From: Synaphobranchus kaupii
Taxonomy: Eukaryota; Chordata; Actinopteri; Anguilliformes; Synaphobranchidae
DNA: 64,000 nucleotides
Direction: 5' to 3'
Assembly (NCBI GenBank): GCA_029718625.1
Contig: CM056379.1
Coordinates: 67,884,670-67,948,669, forward strand
The notes beneath the pieces were generated by a model. The model made no database searches. It saw only the letters and a program-made list of their open reading frames with translations, and was not told where the DNA came from. Numbering within the stretch: the stretch's first letter is position 1; the number at the start of each line of letters is the position of its first letter. The position numbers and the translations under genes are program-made. Below, one piece after another: positions 11,347-20,572 of this stretch.

Positions 11347-12759
11347 ATTCTTGGTCGGAGATAAGGTTATCGTCTTTCGATCTATCTAGAAAATCTTTAA
11401 GTTCTTGCGCTAATAAAGTTGACGGGTTTGAAGTAAGGGGGAGATAAAGGTAGTGTCCTGAAGTTGTCGGGACGCCTCCTTGACGTATTGTTCTAAACCC
11501 CAAACCACTATGGCTCCTCCCTTGTCAGCTCTTTTAATGACAATATTTTTGTTATCTGAAAGTTCTTTAAGAGCATCTTGTTCGTTTTTAGTCAAATTAT
11601 GGCAGACATATGTCTTTCTGTTAGTTAACGTCTTCACTTCATAATTAACTTTTTTCTCAAAAGTGCTTAGCGTAGTATTCTGTACCACTGGGCAAAAATA
11701 AGATTTAGGCTTAAAAGGAGTACAGGGGGTACGTGTAATATTTTGACTATCAGGGGTAAACACACACTGTGGATTCTGCTTATACCATTAATGTGTAGAT
11801 TCCTATAAAAACGAAACAAGTCTGTTTTCAATTCAAATCATTCGAGAGATTGGTAGGGGAGAAGGAAAGGCCCTTAGACAATACCTTGTTATGCGTATCA
11901 GTAAGCTGTACATCTGACAGGTTAATCACTACCTCTGTTGGCTCCGTGTGTGATATTTGCGAGGCGGGTTCCTTTCGCCCCCTCCTCGTCCTCTTGCTCT
12001 TCCTCTGTATTCCTTGTGGGTTGTCCATATATCCTTGTCTTTGTTCGTTAGAGGTTGGCCTTCTCCTAAAAAATCCTTTTCGGGGTTCCTTCGTAGGGCA
12101 TCAGAATCCTCTTCTTCACTGGTGAAGTTGAAGGAGACAGTGCGGGGGCGTGCACGCTTGGGTTCATGAAAATGTTGAAACTTGGGTCTTTGCCATGGAC
12201 CGGCAGCCCCTGGTCTGTGCCAAAAGTAAACATTGTTCTCTTTAAAGTCCTTTTCATCCCGCTGGAATTTTCGGAGCTTGTCTTGTTTGAGTGTCGTTGT
12301 GAATTTGTTCAAATGTTCTGTTAATTTGGTTTCAAGCTGAGCCTTCTCTGGGTCGTTGCTCAGTTCATCAACCTTCTTGTTAATTTCCTCAATTTCATGC
12401 TGAATATTCTTTCGATCTTTAGTTGCTTCTTCTATCAGCAGGAGCATTAAATCGGACGAGCATTTATTTAAAATAGCTTCCCATTTCTTTTTGAAATCAG
12501 TATTGTCCTTTGATCCAAAGGAAGGGAATTTCTTAATTCTTAGGCCACGTGGAATGTATCCCTTTCTCCAGTAGTCGGATAACGTGATAGAATTAAGGTC
12601 CAATTTAATGTCTTTCTCCTTGAGATATTTCAACTCGGTAAAAATATCTTTAAGATCAGAGTTCTTTAAGGTGTCAGCTGGTGTTTCATCCAGTAATGAT
12701 GAGCTTGTAATGATCCGTTTTCCATCCTCATTAGAATAGGAAAATCCATTGGGTTCCAT
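11347..12759 (-). pseudogene. Penelope 1 protein, N-terminal part, broken
   Basis: Begins at an ATG at 12759 (MEPNGFSYSNEDGK). A coiled-coil-like, Lys/Glu-rich stretch (about residues 90-175) is followed by a basic RGRARGRGGG patch. Frameshifts near 11930-12028 and a stop near 11829 break it. It then reads NIVIKRADKGGAIVVW (about 11495-11545), a start motif of Penelope RT, and stops at 11347, where the Kolobok element enters at TTAA. In one frame EFK joins FLYNPNPRMASFY on the other side. Function: N-terminal and first RT motifs of the retroelement polymerase. Confidence 0.75.
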
Positions 12760-12914
12760 AGTCAGACCAGAGAGTCAAGTTGTAAAGAGTATAAAAATTG
12801 ACGCACTACACCTAGACGGTGGAGCACCACTCCAAAAGCTTACCCCGAACGCTTGTAGTTAAATCAAAAAAGGATATGGAGAGGGCTACGGCGTTCTTGG
12901 TTTTATCAATAAGT

Positions 12915-13523
12915 CAAACATACTAAATGTCTAAATGACTCCATAGACTTGGTGTCATTTCTATAGGTTAAGTAGGTTACTTTATTACTTTGTCCATTGT
13001 TCATTGCTCATTTCCTGATATTTTCTTTATTTTATTTTTATATTATATTGTTTATATTATATTATTTTATGTTTAACATCAATCTAGTATGTTTGACTTA
13101 TTGATTTGATCTGACTTGTTTTCTTATGGTTGCTACAGTTTTTGTTTTTTGAGTTCTTTTTTGAGTTGTTGTTTATATATATATATATATATACATTATG
13201 TATTAGTTTGATGCATTATTTTGTAAGTAATATTGTTTATTCATTTGACATAATGATCTATCTAATAGATTGTATCTCGACTGACCCCTTCTGGCTAAGT
13301 TATATATTGTTCCATTCTTTCAGCACCAGCTGTTACTCATTGCAATTAGACTCTCCCAGAGCTCAGGACTCCTCATATTAGTCAGTGTTTGGTCTTTGTT
13401 CTAGATACCCTGATGAAGGCCCTATGTAGGCCGAAACATGTTGGTTTTTATTCTAAATAATGTGAGCCATTCAATGAAGGCTTTTTAATTTTGTAGAGCT
13501 GCCTTGGACTATAAATTTCTTCT
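12915..13523 (+). repeat. Penelope 1 terminal repeat, right arm
   Basis: Inverted copy of the left arm that runs exactly to the 14-bp target duplication. It carries a (TA)n tract (about 13173-13193) and a hammerhead-type core at 13410-13436. Confidence 0.85.
13400..13448 (+). ncRNA. candidate hammerhead ribozyme (Penelope 1 right arm)
   Basis: CTGATGA (13410-13416), a GGCC/GGCC stem II (13418-13421 with 13429-13432, loop CTATGTA), GAAA (13433-13436), then a two-pair stem III (AC with GT around ATGTTG) and a GTT cleavage triplet. This is the order of a type I hammerhead with a tiny stem III. Stem I is weak (TAGA with TCTA). Penelope-like elements are known to carry such motifs. Activity is inferred only. 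Confidence 0.5.
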
Positions 13524-13537
13524 AGGTATCTGGCACA

Positions 13538-13944
13538 CCTGGACCCAAGTAATGGGGGTGGGTTGTCCGTTTTGTTTACAACCGGAATCAATAGCTCACC
13601 TGTTTATTGAGTGTTTTAGGTTGACAGGGGTGTTTAGGTTAGTTCTTAGCTTGGGGGAGGTTTTTTCTTTTGACTGTTTTATTTTTGGGCCTAAATACAA
13701 AAAAAAGAAGCGGCCAGTGCACACACTGATTAATTTTGTCTCCGGTATGGCAAAGTTGGCCATTTGGAAAAAAAGGCGCAACAAAATCCAGGGACTGAAT
13801 ACTCTAGATCCAGTAACGATGATGAAAGGGATGTTGGCTGCTCGGCTGCTCGAGGGTGGAGGCAGCATACTATGCCCTGGTGGGGAATATGGGAGGTTTT
13901 GTCTGTACTTGGTGTGTGGGGGGTGCTCTATGTACAGTGAATGA
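13538..13944 (+). pseudogene. Tx1-type LINE ORF2 C-terminal segment
   Basis: Continues ORF2 after the Penelope insertion. Leaving one copy of the duplicated AGGTATCTGGCACA, the text reads NRYLAHLDPSNGGG and then CPFC-x7-H-x4-C (13564-13614), the cysteine-histidine motif at the end of L1/Tx1 ORF2 proteins. The frame ends at TGA 13942-13944. A T-rich tail to 14048 would be the 3' UTR. Confidence 0.8.
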
Positions 13945-14048
13945 TGATGGCGATTTATTGTTTGGTTTTTAGACAGTGTGTCATTTATTTATTATTATTA
14001 TTTTTATTTTTTTGTTTGTCTATGTTTGTCTTTGTACTTGGTAATAAT

Positions 14049-14060
14049 TCTCTCTCTCTC
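14049..14060 (+). repeat. (TC)n tract, 3' flank of Tx1 LINE
   Basis: Six TC units directly after the LINE's T-rich end; pairs with the longer tract at 559-591. Confidence 0.75.
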
Positions 14061-14061
14061 A

Positions 14062-15595
14062 TAAATCATAAGGTCGGAGTCTGTTTTTGTCCATTTGCGC
14101 CACCTTGGCTCGGTTGCACAGGTCATTGAGGTCCGGCCAGTCAGACCATACTCCAAAGCCTGCAGCGTGTGTATCCAGCTTTCCAGATGCCTTCCTCTTA
14201 AAGCCCAGGAAGTTATCCTGATGTGCGTTGGTTACTATTGGGACCTTCCTCCTCCACAGGTCCAATAACAGGGAAGCCCTGGTCAGCTCCCGAACCATGG
14301 TGTCATCACTGTTGAGCATGTTCAGTAAATGGGTTACTCAAATGGGTGGCAGTGTAAACCCACTCGACATTAGGCACCCCCAGCCCCCCTTCCTTTCTGC
14401 CCAGGAAAATGATGTCCCAAGTGGAGTGTGTGTTCAGGCCCAACCACTTTCTCACCATCTGTACAGTCTTATTGTTTAGTAGAGTTCTCAACGGGCCTGA
14501 AAATTCAAACCCGAACCGAACCGACCCGAGTGAGTTTGAAGCCCGAGCCCGGCTCGCCGAGATCATCACATACAATACTGAGCCCGAGACCGACCATACC
14601 TTTATGTAAAAAGAAAAAACATAAGTCGGTTATTGCCAGAAAAGGCTGCGCAATTTACGTAGGCAGCGGCTCAAATCACATAGTACAACGGGATGAGAGG
14701 GAGAGAGAGAGAGAGAGAGAAGGAGCGAGCAAGCAGGAACGCCACAAACTTGCTGTGTTTTTAGCCTACTGTTTTTGAGTTTTTAACAGATTTAGCAATT
14801 GAGAGCAGCAGAGTAAACCAATTTTGCCAAAAGCAAGCAATTAGATTTGTAGGGCTACTAATGTTCTAATGTTTGCCTTGCTGTAATAGAATTTAGTAGT
14901 GTTTTTTTCATTAGAACGGGATTCAACTTTTTTATTGTTGTGTAGTTTGCATGTTCTTGCTTCATTATTATTGCCCTATTATCATTTATCACACAGCAGA
15001 CGATACTTCAACTTCAACTCGAACGCCTACATTCGCCGTATAGTTACAGCAAATGCGAGATGTTGAATGAATAAAATAAATAGCTACATTTTAACAAGTA
15101 GCCTAGAGAAAGTCTTGACAATTGATTGACTCCAAAATTAGCAATCAGGACCACATATAAAAATGCAGATTAGCCTACTGTAAATACACACACGAGACAT
15201 TCTTTTGTTTTCTTCTTTTTTTTTTGCGCAGCCCCGAGCCCTACCCGACCCGACCAATTAGCATAAATTGTCGGCTCGAACCCGGCCCTACTCGACGGGC
15301 TTTTCCGGGCCCTGTCGGGCTCGGGCTGAAACTGCAAACTCTATTGTTTAGTTCCCTAATGACGTTCTGTGGTATATGCACATTTGCAAACAGGTGCTGT
15401 ATTTTGGCTAGGTCCACTTCCTTACTGCCTCTAGTTTCATGACAGGTCAATAAGGTCAAGTCTGTTGGTATATTCATGGGCAAGATCTTGGACCTGTTCC
15501 TGTGCCACTCACCAGCAATATTGAATTTGTGCCCGAGGTAGCAGTATGTTTCATTGCGGGAGTATACTCTGATGGGCTTACCCATTATTGTGAAT
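14062..15595 (-). pseudogene. LINE ORF fragment, C-terminal half, probably R2/R4-like, with hAT inside
   Basis: Minus-strand protein text: PIRVYSRNETYCYLGHKFNIAGEW (about 15480-15590), EVDLAKIQHLFANVHIP, IRELNNKTVQMVRKWLGL (across the hAT site), FLGRKEGGLGVPNV, LLDLWRRKVPI, and DFLGFKRKASGKLDTHAAGFG. The WLGL..FLGRKxGGLGxPNV pattern reminds me of elements with a restriction-like endonuclease (R2/R4/NeSL), but the nuclease itself is not visible, so the clade is tentative. Frameshifts occur near 14310 and 15440. It is cut at the 5' end near a (CA)n tract and at its 3' end by the Tx1 LINE. Confidence 0.6.
14480..15343. mobile_element. hAT-type non-autonomous element, 864 bp
   Basis: Flanked by an 8-bp duplication, TTGTTTAG (14472-14479 and 15344-15351). 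Ends are inverted, TAGAGTT..AACTCTA. The subterminal DNA is rich in CCCGA/TCGGG repeats on both sides (14486-14550 and 15230-15325). No transposase. A (GA)n tract lies at about 14697-14721. Removing it closes the minus-strand LINE frame. Confidence 0.88.
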
Positions 15596-15596
15596 G

Positions 15597-15660
15597 CACA
15601 CACACAGACACACACACTCACACAAAAACATACATTCACATGCGCACAACACACGCACAG
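15597..15660 (+). repeat. imperfect (CA)n microsatellite
   Basis: CACACA and CACTCACA units that border the truncated 5' end of the minus-strand LINE fragment. Confidence 0.8.
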
Positions 15661-16019
15661 TATGATACTTTTGCAAGTAAAGATGCAAGTGGAATCAAAG
15701 TCATATTCATATTCACTAAGGCCAAGTGACAGGCATTGCCAAGTCAACATGCTCTCAAATAAATTATGATAATAAATAAATACTGTAGCACATTGATGTC
15801 AAATATGAATGCACCTGATCTTGCTCATGTTTAATGGCTTTTCACTACCAAAAAGAGCGGTATTTTGAATGTAGAATTAATCGTGCTTTTTCATTGAAGA
15901 GATTATTTTTTAATTAGACCATGTTGAATTTAAATGCCGATATGCTTGAAAATTCAAATAATTTACCTTGTAAGTGCTGAAAAAGTTCTTGAATTTCACT
16001 TTAGAAAAGCTGTATGAAC
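15661..16019. other. no recognised feature
   Basis: AT-rich, no convincing frame. It leads into a Tc1-like remnant. Confidence 0.4.
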
Positions 16020-16260
16020 CCTGAGTATCACTTGTAAGAGTACCTGAAAATAAGATATCAAGAGTCTTTTGATGTTGTTGAGTCACATATATCGGGAAGT
16101 CATGGCATGCAAAGGATATACAACGTCCCATATCAATGTCTTGAATGTATTTTTTGATCAATTGAATGCTACCTTGGTGAATAAAAGTATCAGTTTCTTT
16201 CAAAAACATAAAAATGTCTCAGTGCAGGGTCAAGGAACTACAATTCCATACAGTCCACAG
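16020..16260 (-). mobile_element. Tc1-like remnant, inverted copy of the 18.05 kb segment
   Basis: The reverse complement of about 16020-16110 matches 18050-18150 closely (CATATCCTTTGCATGCCATG, AAAAGACTCTTGATATCTTA). The same text, more diverged, recurs at 37550-37650. It looks like the interior of a Tc1-type element without transposase. Confidence 0.55.
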
Positions 16261-17739
16261 GAGGCTCCTCCTCCATGTTGCAAGTGATGCAGGAGGTTGT
16301 CCCAGTTGTGATTTCCACACTAACGCGATACTTTGTGGCAGAAATGCACGACTGGCAATAAGTTTATAAAAAGGGGCAACACCGTCCCTCGCTCCCAGTT
16401 TCTGTTTTGTTCTTTCAACTCGCTAGACCTGCCTGGTCTCCTTTCTCCCTTGCGGCTTCCACGAGGAAGCATCGGACGTCCTTGACGCTGACCCAACTGA
16501 GAGAGATGGGCACATCTACCCCCGGCAATTAGCCGCGGAGAACCGGAGACGAGACGCCAAGAGGCAACACGGGTACCCTAGCAGTGGTCAAAGAAGAACT
16601 ACTGCCACGCACCAACTGATCCTGTAGCAGATCGCAACCCTGTGAGTCCTGGAAAGGCAAGGGGCCTGCACACAGACACTTTAGGAGAGATGAGGTGGAC
16701 CGGTTTTCCTTTATCGAATCCTACGAACTGCAACCCTGCGAACTTGCAATCCTGACGACGGAAGGAACCAGTTCAATGGACCCCCTTTTCCATCGCAACC
16801 CTGCGATTTTGCAATCCGACGGAGGAAACGATTCAAAGGATTCGACTCAAGTAAGGCTGTAACACTGGGCCATAGCATATCAGTTAGCAACCGCAACATG
16901 TTTGTGACTGGATGTATGCAACTGCTATTGAATGGTTAATGCTTTTGTTACCATTTTCTTTCGGATGGCTCTAACGTTTTAATATACACACAGAAAATAT
17001 CTTGCATGTGATCCATTTTAAATACTAACCGGTCATAACATTGCACGCTGATCTCGATGCACACGCAATGATAATTTTACAAGAATCCCTTATGTGTTTG
17101 GTACGGTTCATGCGCATTGTTAACTAGCTCCAACTAAAGCTAGTTTCAAACCTCCCTCCATTTTAGTTTCTTTGTTCTCTCTGAACATGTGTCCGAGGCA
17201 AGCACACGCAACCCCCCACATGCAGGAGAACATGAAAAACTTGTTGCAGGGATCACACATAGTTGTATATATATGTTGTATATATAGTAGTGAATTGTGC
17301 TTTGCTCTGTTTGGTACTTGTTCAATAAATTTTTATTACATTTTCCAAGATTGTCTGTATTAATGTTGCTCTTGTGTTGAACTGAGTCAGCCACAGCAAA
17401 TCGCACCTTTTAGCTGAATCATTTATATTAATTCGGTATCAACTGAGTAAGTAATATTGTGATTTTGTTAAGATGATTATTAATGTGTAATTTTATTGAT
17501 AATTAATTTAGTTGTTATTTGAAGATGCCCATTTTAGTTAATATATTCTCTTTTGAGAATAGTATATAAAGTTTTATGAGACTGATTCATTATAGTAAAA
17601 ATGTGCCACCAGATGTATAAGGATGATTCATACGTATTCCCTACATTATTGGTGCCCCGTGTGAGGACTCTGATGATTCAGGCATCATTTTACTAATCAT
17701 CTTGCTCACTGCTACCAGATTCGCACGTATATCCTACAT
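16261..17739 (+). mobile_element. LTR retroelement 5' end (LTR plus leader), truncated
   Basis: A TATA-like box (TTTATAAAAAGG, about 16361-16372) is followed by a GC-richer transcribed-looking stretch (16380-16860) with a GTAAGG donor-like site at about 16854. An AATAAA lies at 17323-17328. The LTR would end at CA 17644-17645, four bases before an 18-nt primer-binding site. Only about 70 bp follow before a Tc1 end, so gag and pol are absent. The 5' border of the LTR is not clear, and an R region of over 900 bp would be unusually long, so the internal layout is uncertain. Confidence 0.5.
17650..17667 (+). other. primer-binding site fitting elongator tRNA-Met
   Basis: TGGTGCCCCGTGTGAGGA is, from memory, the perfect complement of the last 18 bases (including CCA) of vertebrate elongator tRNA-Met. 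It starts four bases after a CA dinucleotide that could end the LTR. Confidence 0.65.
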
Positions 17740-18170
17740 CAGTGATTCCAAGCTTTTGAACAGTAGTGTATATACATATACAGTGAGCACCATAATTCAT
17801 TGGACAGTGACACATTTTTTGATATTTTGGTTCTGTACTCTAACACTTTGCGTTTAAAAGGATATAATGACAATGAGGTTGAAGTGCACACTGTCAACTG
17901 TAATTTGAGGGTATTTTCATCCATATCGGATCAACCGTTGAGAAATTATAGAACCTTTTGTACATAGTTCCCCCAATTTTTGGGCATCAAAAAATATTGG
18001 ACTGTTTAACATAATGTAGGATAAATTGGTAATTTTTAATATTTGGTCACATATCCTTTGCATGCCATGACTTCCTGATGTCTGTGACCCAACAATATCA
18101 AAAGACTCTTGATATCTTATTTTCTGGTACTCTTACAAGCGATACTATAACTTCTCTATGTGAATTGGGG
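17740..18170 (+). mobile_element. Tc1-like terminal sequences
   Basis: GTGATTCCAAGCTTTTGAAC..GTAGTGTA (17740-17768) resembles the outer end of one fish Tc1 type. A second Tc1-like end starts at TACAGTGAGCACC (about 17779) and runs into the phrases shared with 16020-16110 and 37550-37650. No transposase. Confidence 0.55.
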
Positions 18171-18395
18171 GGTGGGGGAATAGTATGGAACCCATGGTTG
18201 GCTAAATGGCTGAATCACTTTAAGGGTTGTCTCCACTGACTCATTTTCTTATTGATCACTATGGAAAAATAAGTCAGAAGAAACAACCCTTCAAGTGATC
18301 CATCCATATCTACTGCATATCTGGCAGCAGAGTGATGGTTTGAGGCTTGTTTGATACCTCAGACCCGTGATGACTTACAGCCAGTGTCCAAAATT
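18147..18395. repeat. degenerate hairpin, relative of the 37.65-38.09 kb palindrome
   Basis: CACTTTAAGGGTTGT and ACAACCCTTCAAGTG face each other around 18250, and ATACTATAAC, TGATGGTTTG and CAGACCC also occur in the 37.65-38.09 kb palindrome. Arms are eroded. Confidence 0.55.
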
Positions 18396-18805
18396 AATTT
18401 TTTAGCTCACCTGCCAAATGTCTGGTAGCCAAAGATTTTTTTTACTGGCAAAAAATAAAACGTATACAGCCTTTTTGTGTCATGTATCATACATACATTT
18501 CATCAGCATAATAACACATTATGGTGGTGAATAAAAACAGTGGTCAGAGCAAAAATAATTATTGATATTAAATGTTCACTGCAACAAAGATAGCCTACAT
18601 GGCATACGGGAGTGAGAATAGTAGCCTACAAAGTGCATAAATAGTATAGAACAAAAGTGCATGAAGAGTATAACATACTGCACATATAACAAAGTGCACA
18701 AAGAATAAATATAGGGGGATAATAATAATTAATAATAATAAATAAATAAAAAACATAAAAAGGACATAAGACAGGGAATAGTGATCTGATTGTCCTAATT
18801 TATCA

Positions 18806-18918
18806 CTAAAGGCAGGTACATTCGGCCTCTTTTAGTATCATATCCATCACTAATTTCTTGAAGGACTCGATCGTGGTAAGGCAATCTAACTTCAGTATAT
18901 CCTGACATTTATTCCACA
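18806..18918 (-). pseudogene. EN-RT LINE C-terminus beyond the Tc1 insertion
   Basis: After the Tc1 element the minus strand continues MWNKCQDILKLDCLTTIES and ends ..AECTCL at TAG (complement of 18806-18808). It joins FSPY at about 20560 on the other side. Confidence 0.65.
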
Positions 18919-20558
18919 TACAGTCAAGCCGGAAAGTCTGCACACCCCTTTCACCTTCTCCACGTTTTATTACGTTACAGACTTATACTACAGTAGATTG
19001 AGTTCATTTTTTGCCTCAAACATCTACACACAATAGCCAATAATGACGAAGTGAAAACAGGTTTTTAGAAAATATGCAATTTTATTTTACTGACAAAAAT
19101 AAGTTATTTAGGGGTTACATATCTGTACACACCCTTAGCCTAATACTTGGTTGCTGCACCTTTGGTAGCGATTACAGCTTCAAGGCGTCTTGGGAAAGAA
19201 GCTACGAGCTTGGCACACTTGTTTCTGGACATTTTTGCCCATTCCTCTTGGCATATCCTTGCAAGCTCCGTCAGGTTGGATGGGGAGCGTCGGTACACAG
19301 CCATTTTCAGCTCTTTCCACAGATGTTCAATTGGATTCAGGTCTGGGCTCTGGCTGGGCCACTCAAGGACATGCACAGACTTTCTCCGAAGCCACTCCTT
19401 TGTTCTCTTGGCTGTGTGCTTCGGGTCGTTGTCATGTTGGAAGGTAAACCTTCACCCCAGTCTGAGATCCAGAGCGCTCTGGAGCAGGTTTTCATCAAGG
19501 ATCTCGGTGTACTTAGCTGCATTCATCTTTCCCTGTATCAGGACTAGTCGCCCCGTTCCCGCTGCTGAAAAACATCCCCACATCATGATGCTGCCACCGC
19601 CATGCTTCACTGTAGGGATGGTATTAGCCAGGTGATGAGCGGTGCCTGGTTTCCTCCAGACGTGACGCTTGGTATTCAGGCCAAAAAGTTCAATTTTGGT
19701 TTCATCAGACCAGAGAATCTTGATTCCCATGGTTTGAGAGTCCTCTAGGTGCCTTTTGGCAAACTCCAAGCAGGCTGTGATGTGCCTTTTACTAAGGAGG
19801 GGCTTCCGTCTGGCCACTTTACCATAAAGGCCTGATTGGTGGAATGCTGCCTGGATGGTTCATCTTCTGAAAGGTTCTCCCATCTCCACAAGGATACGCT
19901 GGAGCTCTTTCAGAGTGACCCTCGGGTTCCTGCTCACCTCCCTGGCCAAGGCCCGTCTTCCCCGATTGCTCAGTTTGGCTGGGCGGCCAGGTCTAGGAAG
20001 ATTTTTGGTGGTTCCAAACTTCTTCCATTTACAAATGATGGTGGCCACTGTGCTCTTTGGGACCTGTAAAGCTGCAGAGATTTTTCCGTACCCTTCTCCA
20101 GATCTATGCCTTGACACAATCCTGTTTCTGAGGTCTGCAGATAATTCCTTTGACCCCATGGCTTGGAGTTTGCTCTGACATGCACTATCAACTGTGGGAC
20201 CTTATATAGGCAGGTGTTGGCAATCCCCAATCATGTCCAATCAATTTAATTTAATCACAGATGGACTCCAATTAAGTTGTAGAAACATCTCAAGCAGTAT
20301 CAGTGGAAACAAAATGCACCTCAGCTCACTTTTGGGTGTCATATGCACACTTGTGTACATATGATATTTTACATTTAGATTTTTAATAAATTATTTAGAC
20401 ACAAATGTCTAAAAACCTGTTTTCACTTTGTCATTATGGGCTATTTTGTGTAGAATTTTGAGACAAAAAATGAACTCAATCTATTGTAGAATATGTCTGT
20501 AATGTAATAAAACGTGGAGAAGGTGAAAGGGGTGTGCAGACTTTCCGGCTTGACTGTA
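18919..20558 (-). mobile_element. Tc1-like transposon, 1640 bp, long inverted repeats
   Basis: TA sites at 18919-18920 and 20557-20558. Ends CAGTCAAGCCGGAAAG are inverted copies, and similarity runs about 200 bp inward on each side. The transposase is decayed. Confidence 0.9.
19140..20159 (-). pseudogene. Tc1-like transposase, decayed
   Basis: Starts at ATG 20159 (MGSKELSADLRNRIVSRH). The paired-like DNA-binding region has GRPAKLSNR; then [12 protein letters not shown] (first Asp), [16 protein letters not shown], and [15 protein letters not shown] (Glu). A stop and shifts occur near 19850, 19450 and 19377, and the middle QDNDPKH-like Asp segment is missing between 19376 and 19452. It belongs to a different Tc1 subfamily from the intact copy at 2.4-4.0 kb. 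Non-functional. Confidence 0.88.
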
Positions 20559-20572
20559 TATGGTGAAAATGC

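Larger units (their letters stand above)
7001..13523 (-). mobile_element. Penelope-like element 1, with nested Kolobok insertion
   Basis: The insertion is bounded by a 14-bp target duplication, AGGTATCTGGCACA (6987-7000 and 13524-13537). On the minus strand it has a 5' region, a broken protein with RT and GIY-YIG parts, and repeated ends. Arms of about 610 bp at 7094-7705 and 12915-13523 are inverted copies. A 43-bp tail (7001-7043) recurs in the same orientation at 12862-12904. Without the 2.0 kb Kolobok it is about 4.5 kb. Terminal repeats in mixed orientation are known for Penelope-like elements. Confidence 0.85.
592..14048 (+). mobile_element. Tx1-type LINE, near full length, interrupted twice
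   Basis: A non-LTR retrotransposon with a pyrimidine-rich 5' UTR (592-814), a CCHC-containing ORF1, and ORF2 with AP endonuclease, reverse transcriptase and a C-terminal CX2CX7HX4C motif, then a short T-rich 3' end (13945-14048). Removing the Tc1-like insertion (net 1533 bp) and the Penelope insertion with one target copy (6537 bp) leaves about 5.4 kb, normal for a full-length Tx1/L1-type element. Both outer borders are (TC)n. ORF1 and ORF2 carry stops and frameshifts, so this copy cannot move itself. Confidence 0.8.

Noticed and set aside
19074..19635. Long plus-strand frames at 19.1-19.6 kb
   Set aside because: Antisense shadows of the decayed Tc1 transposase.
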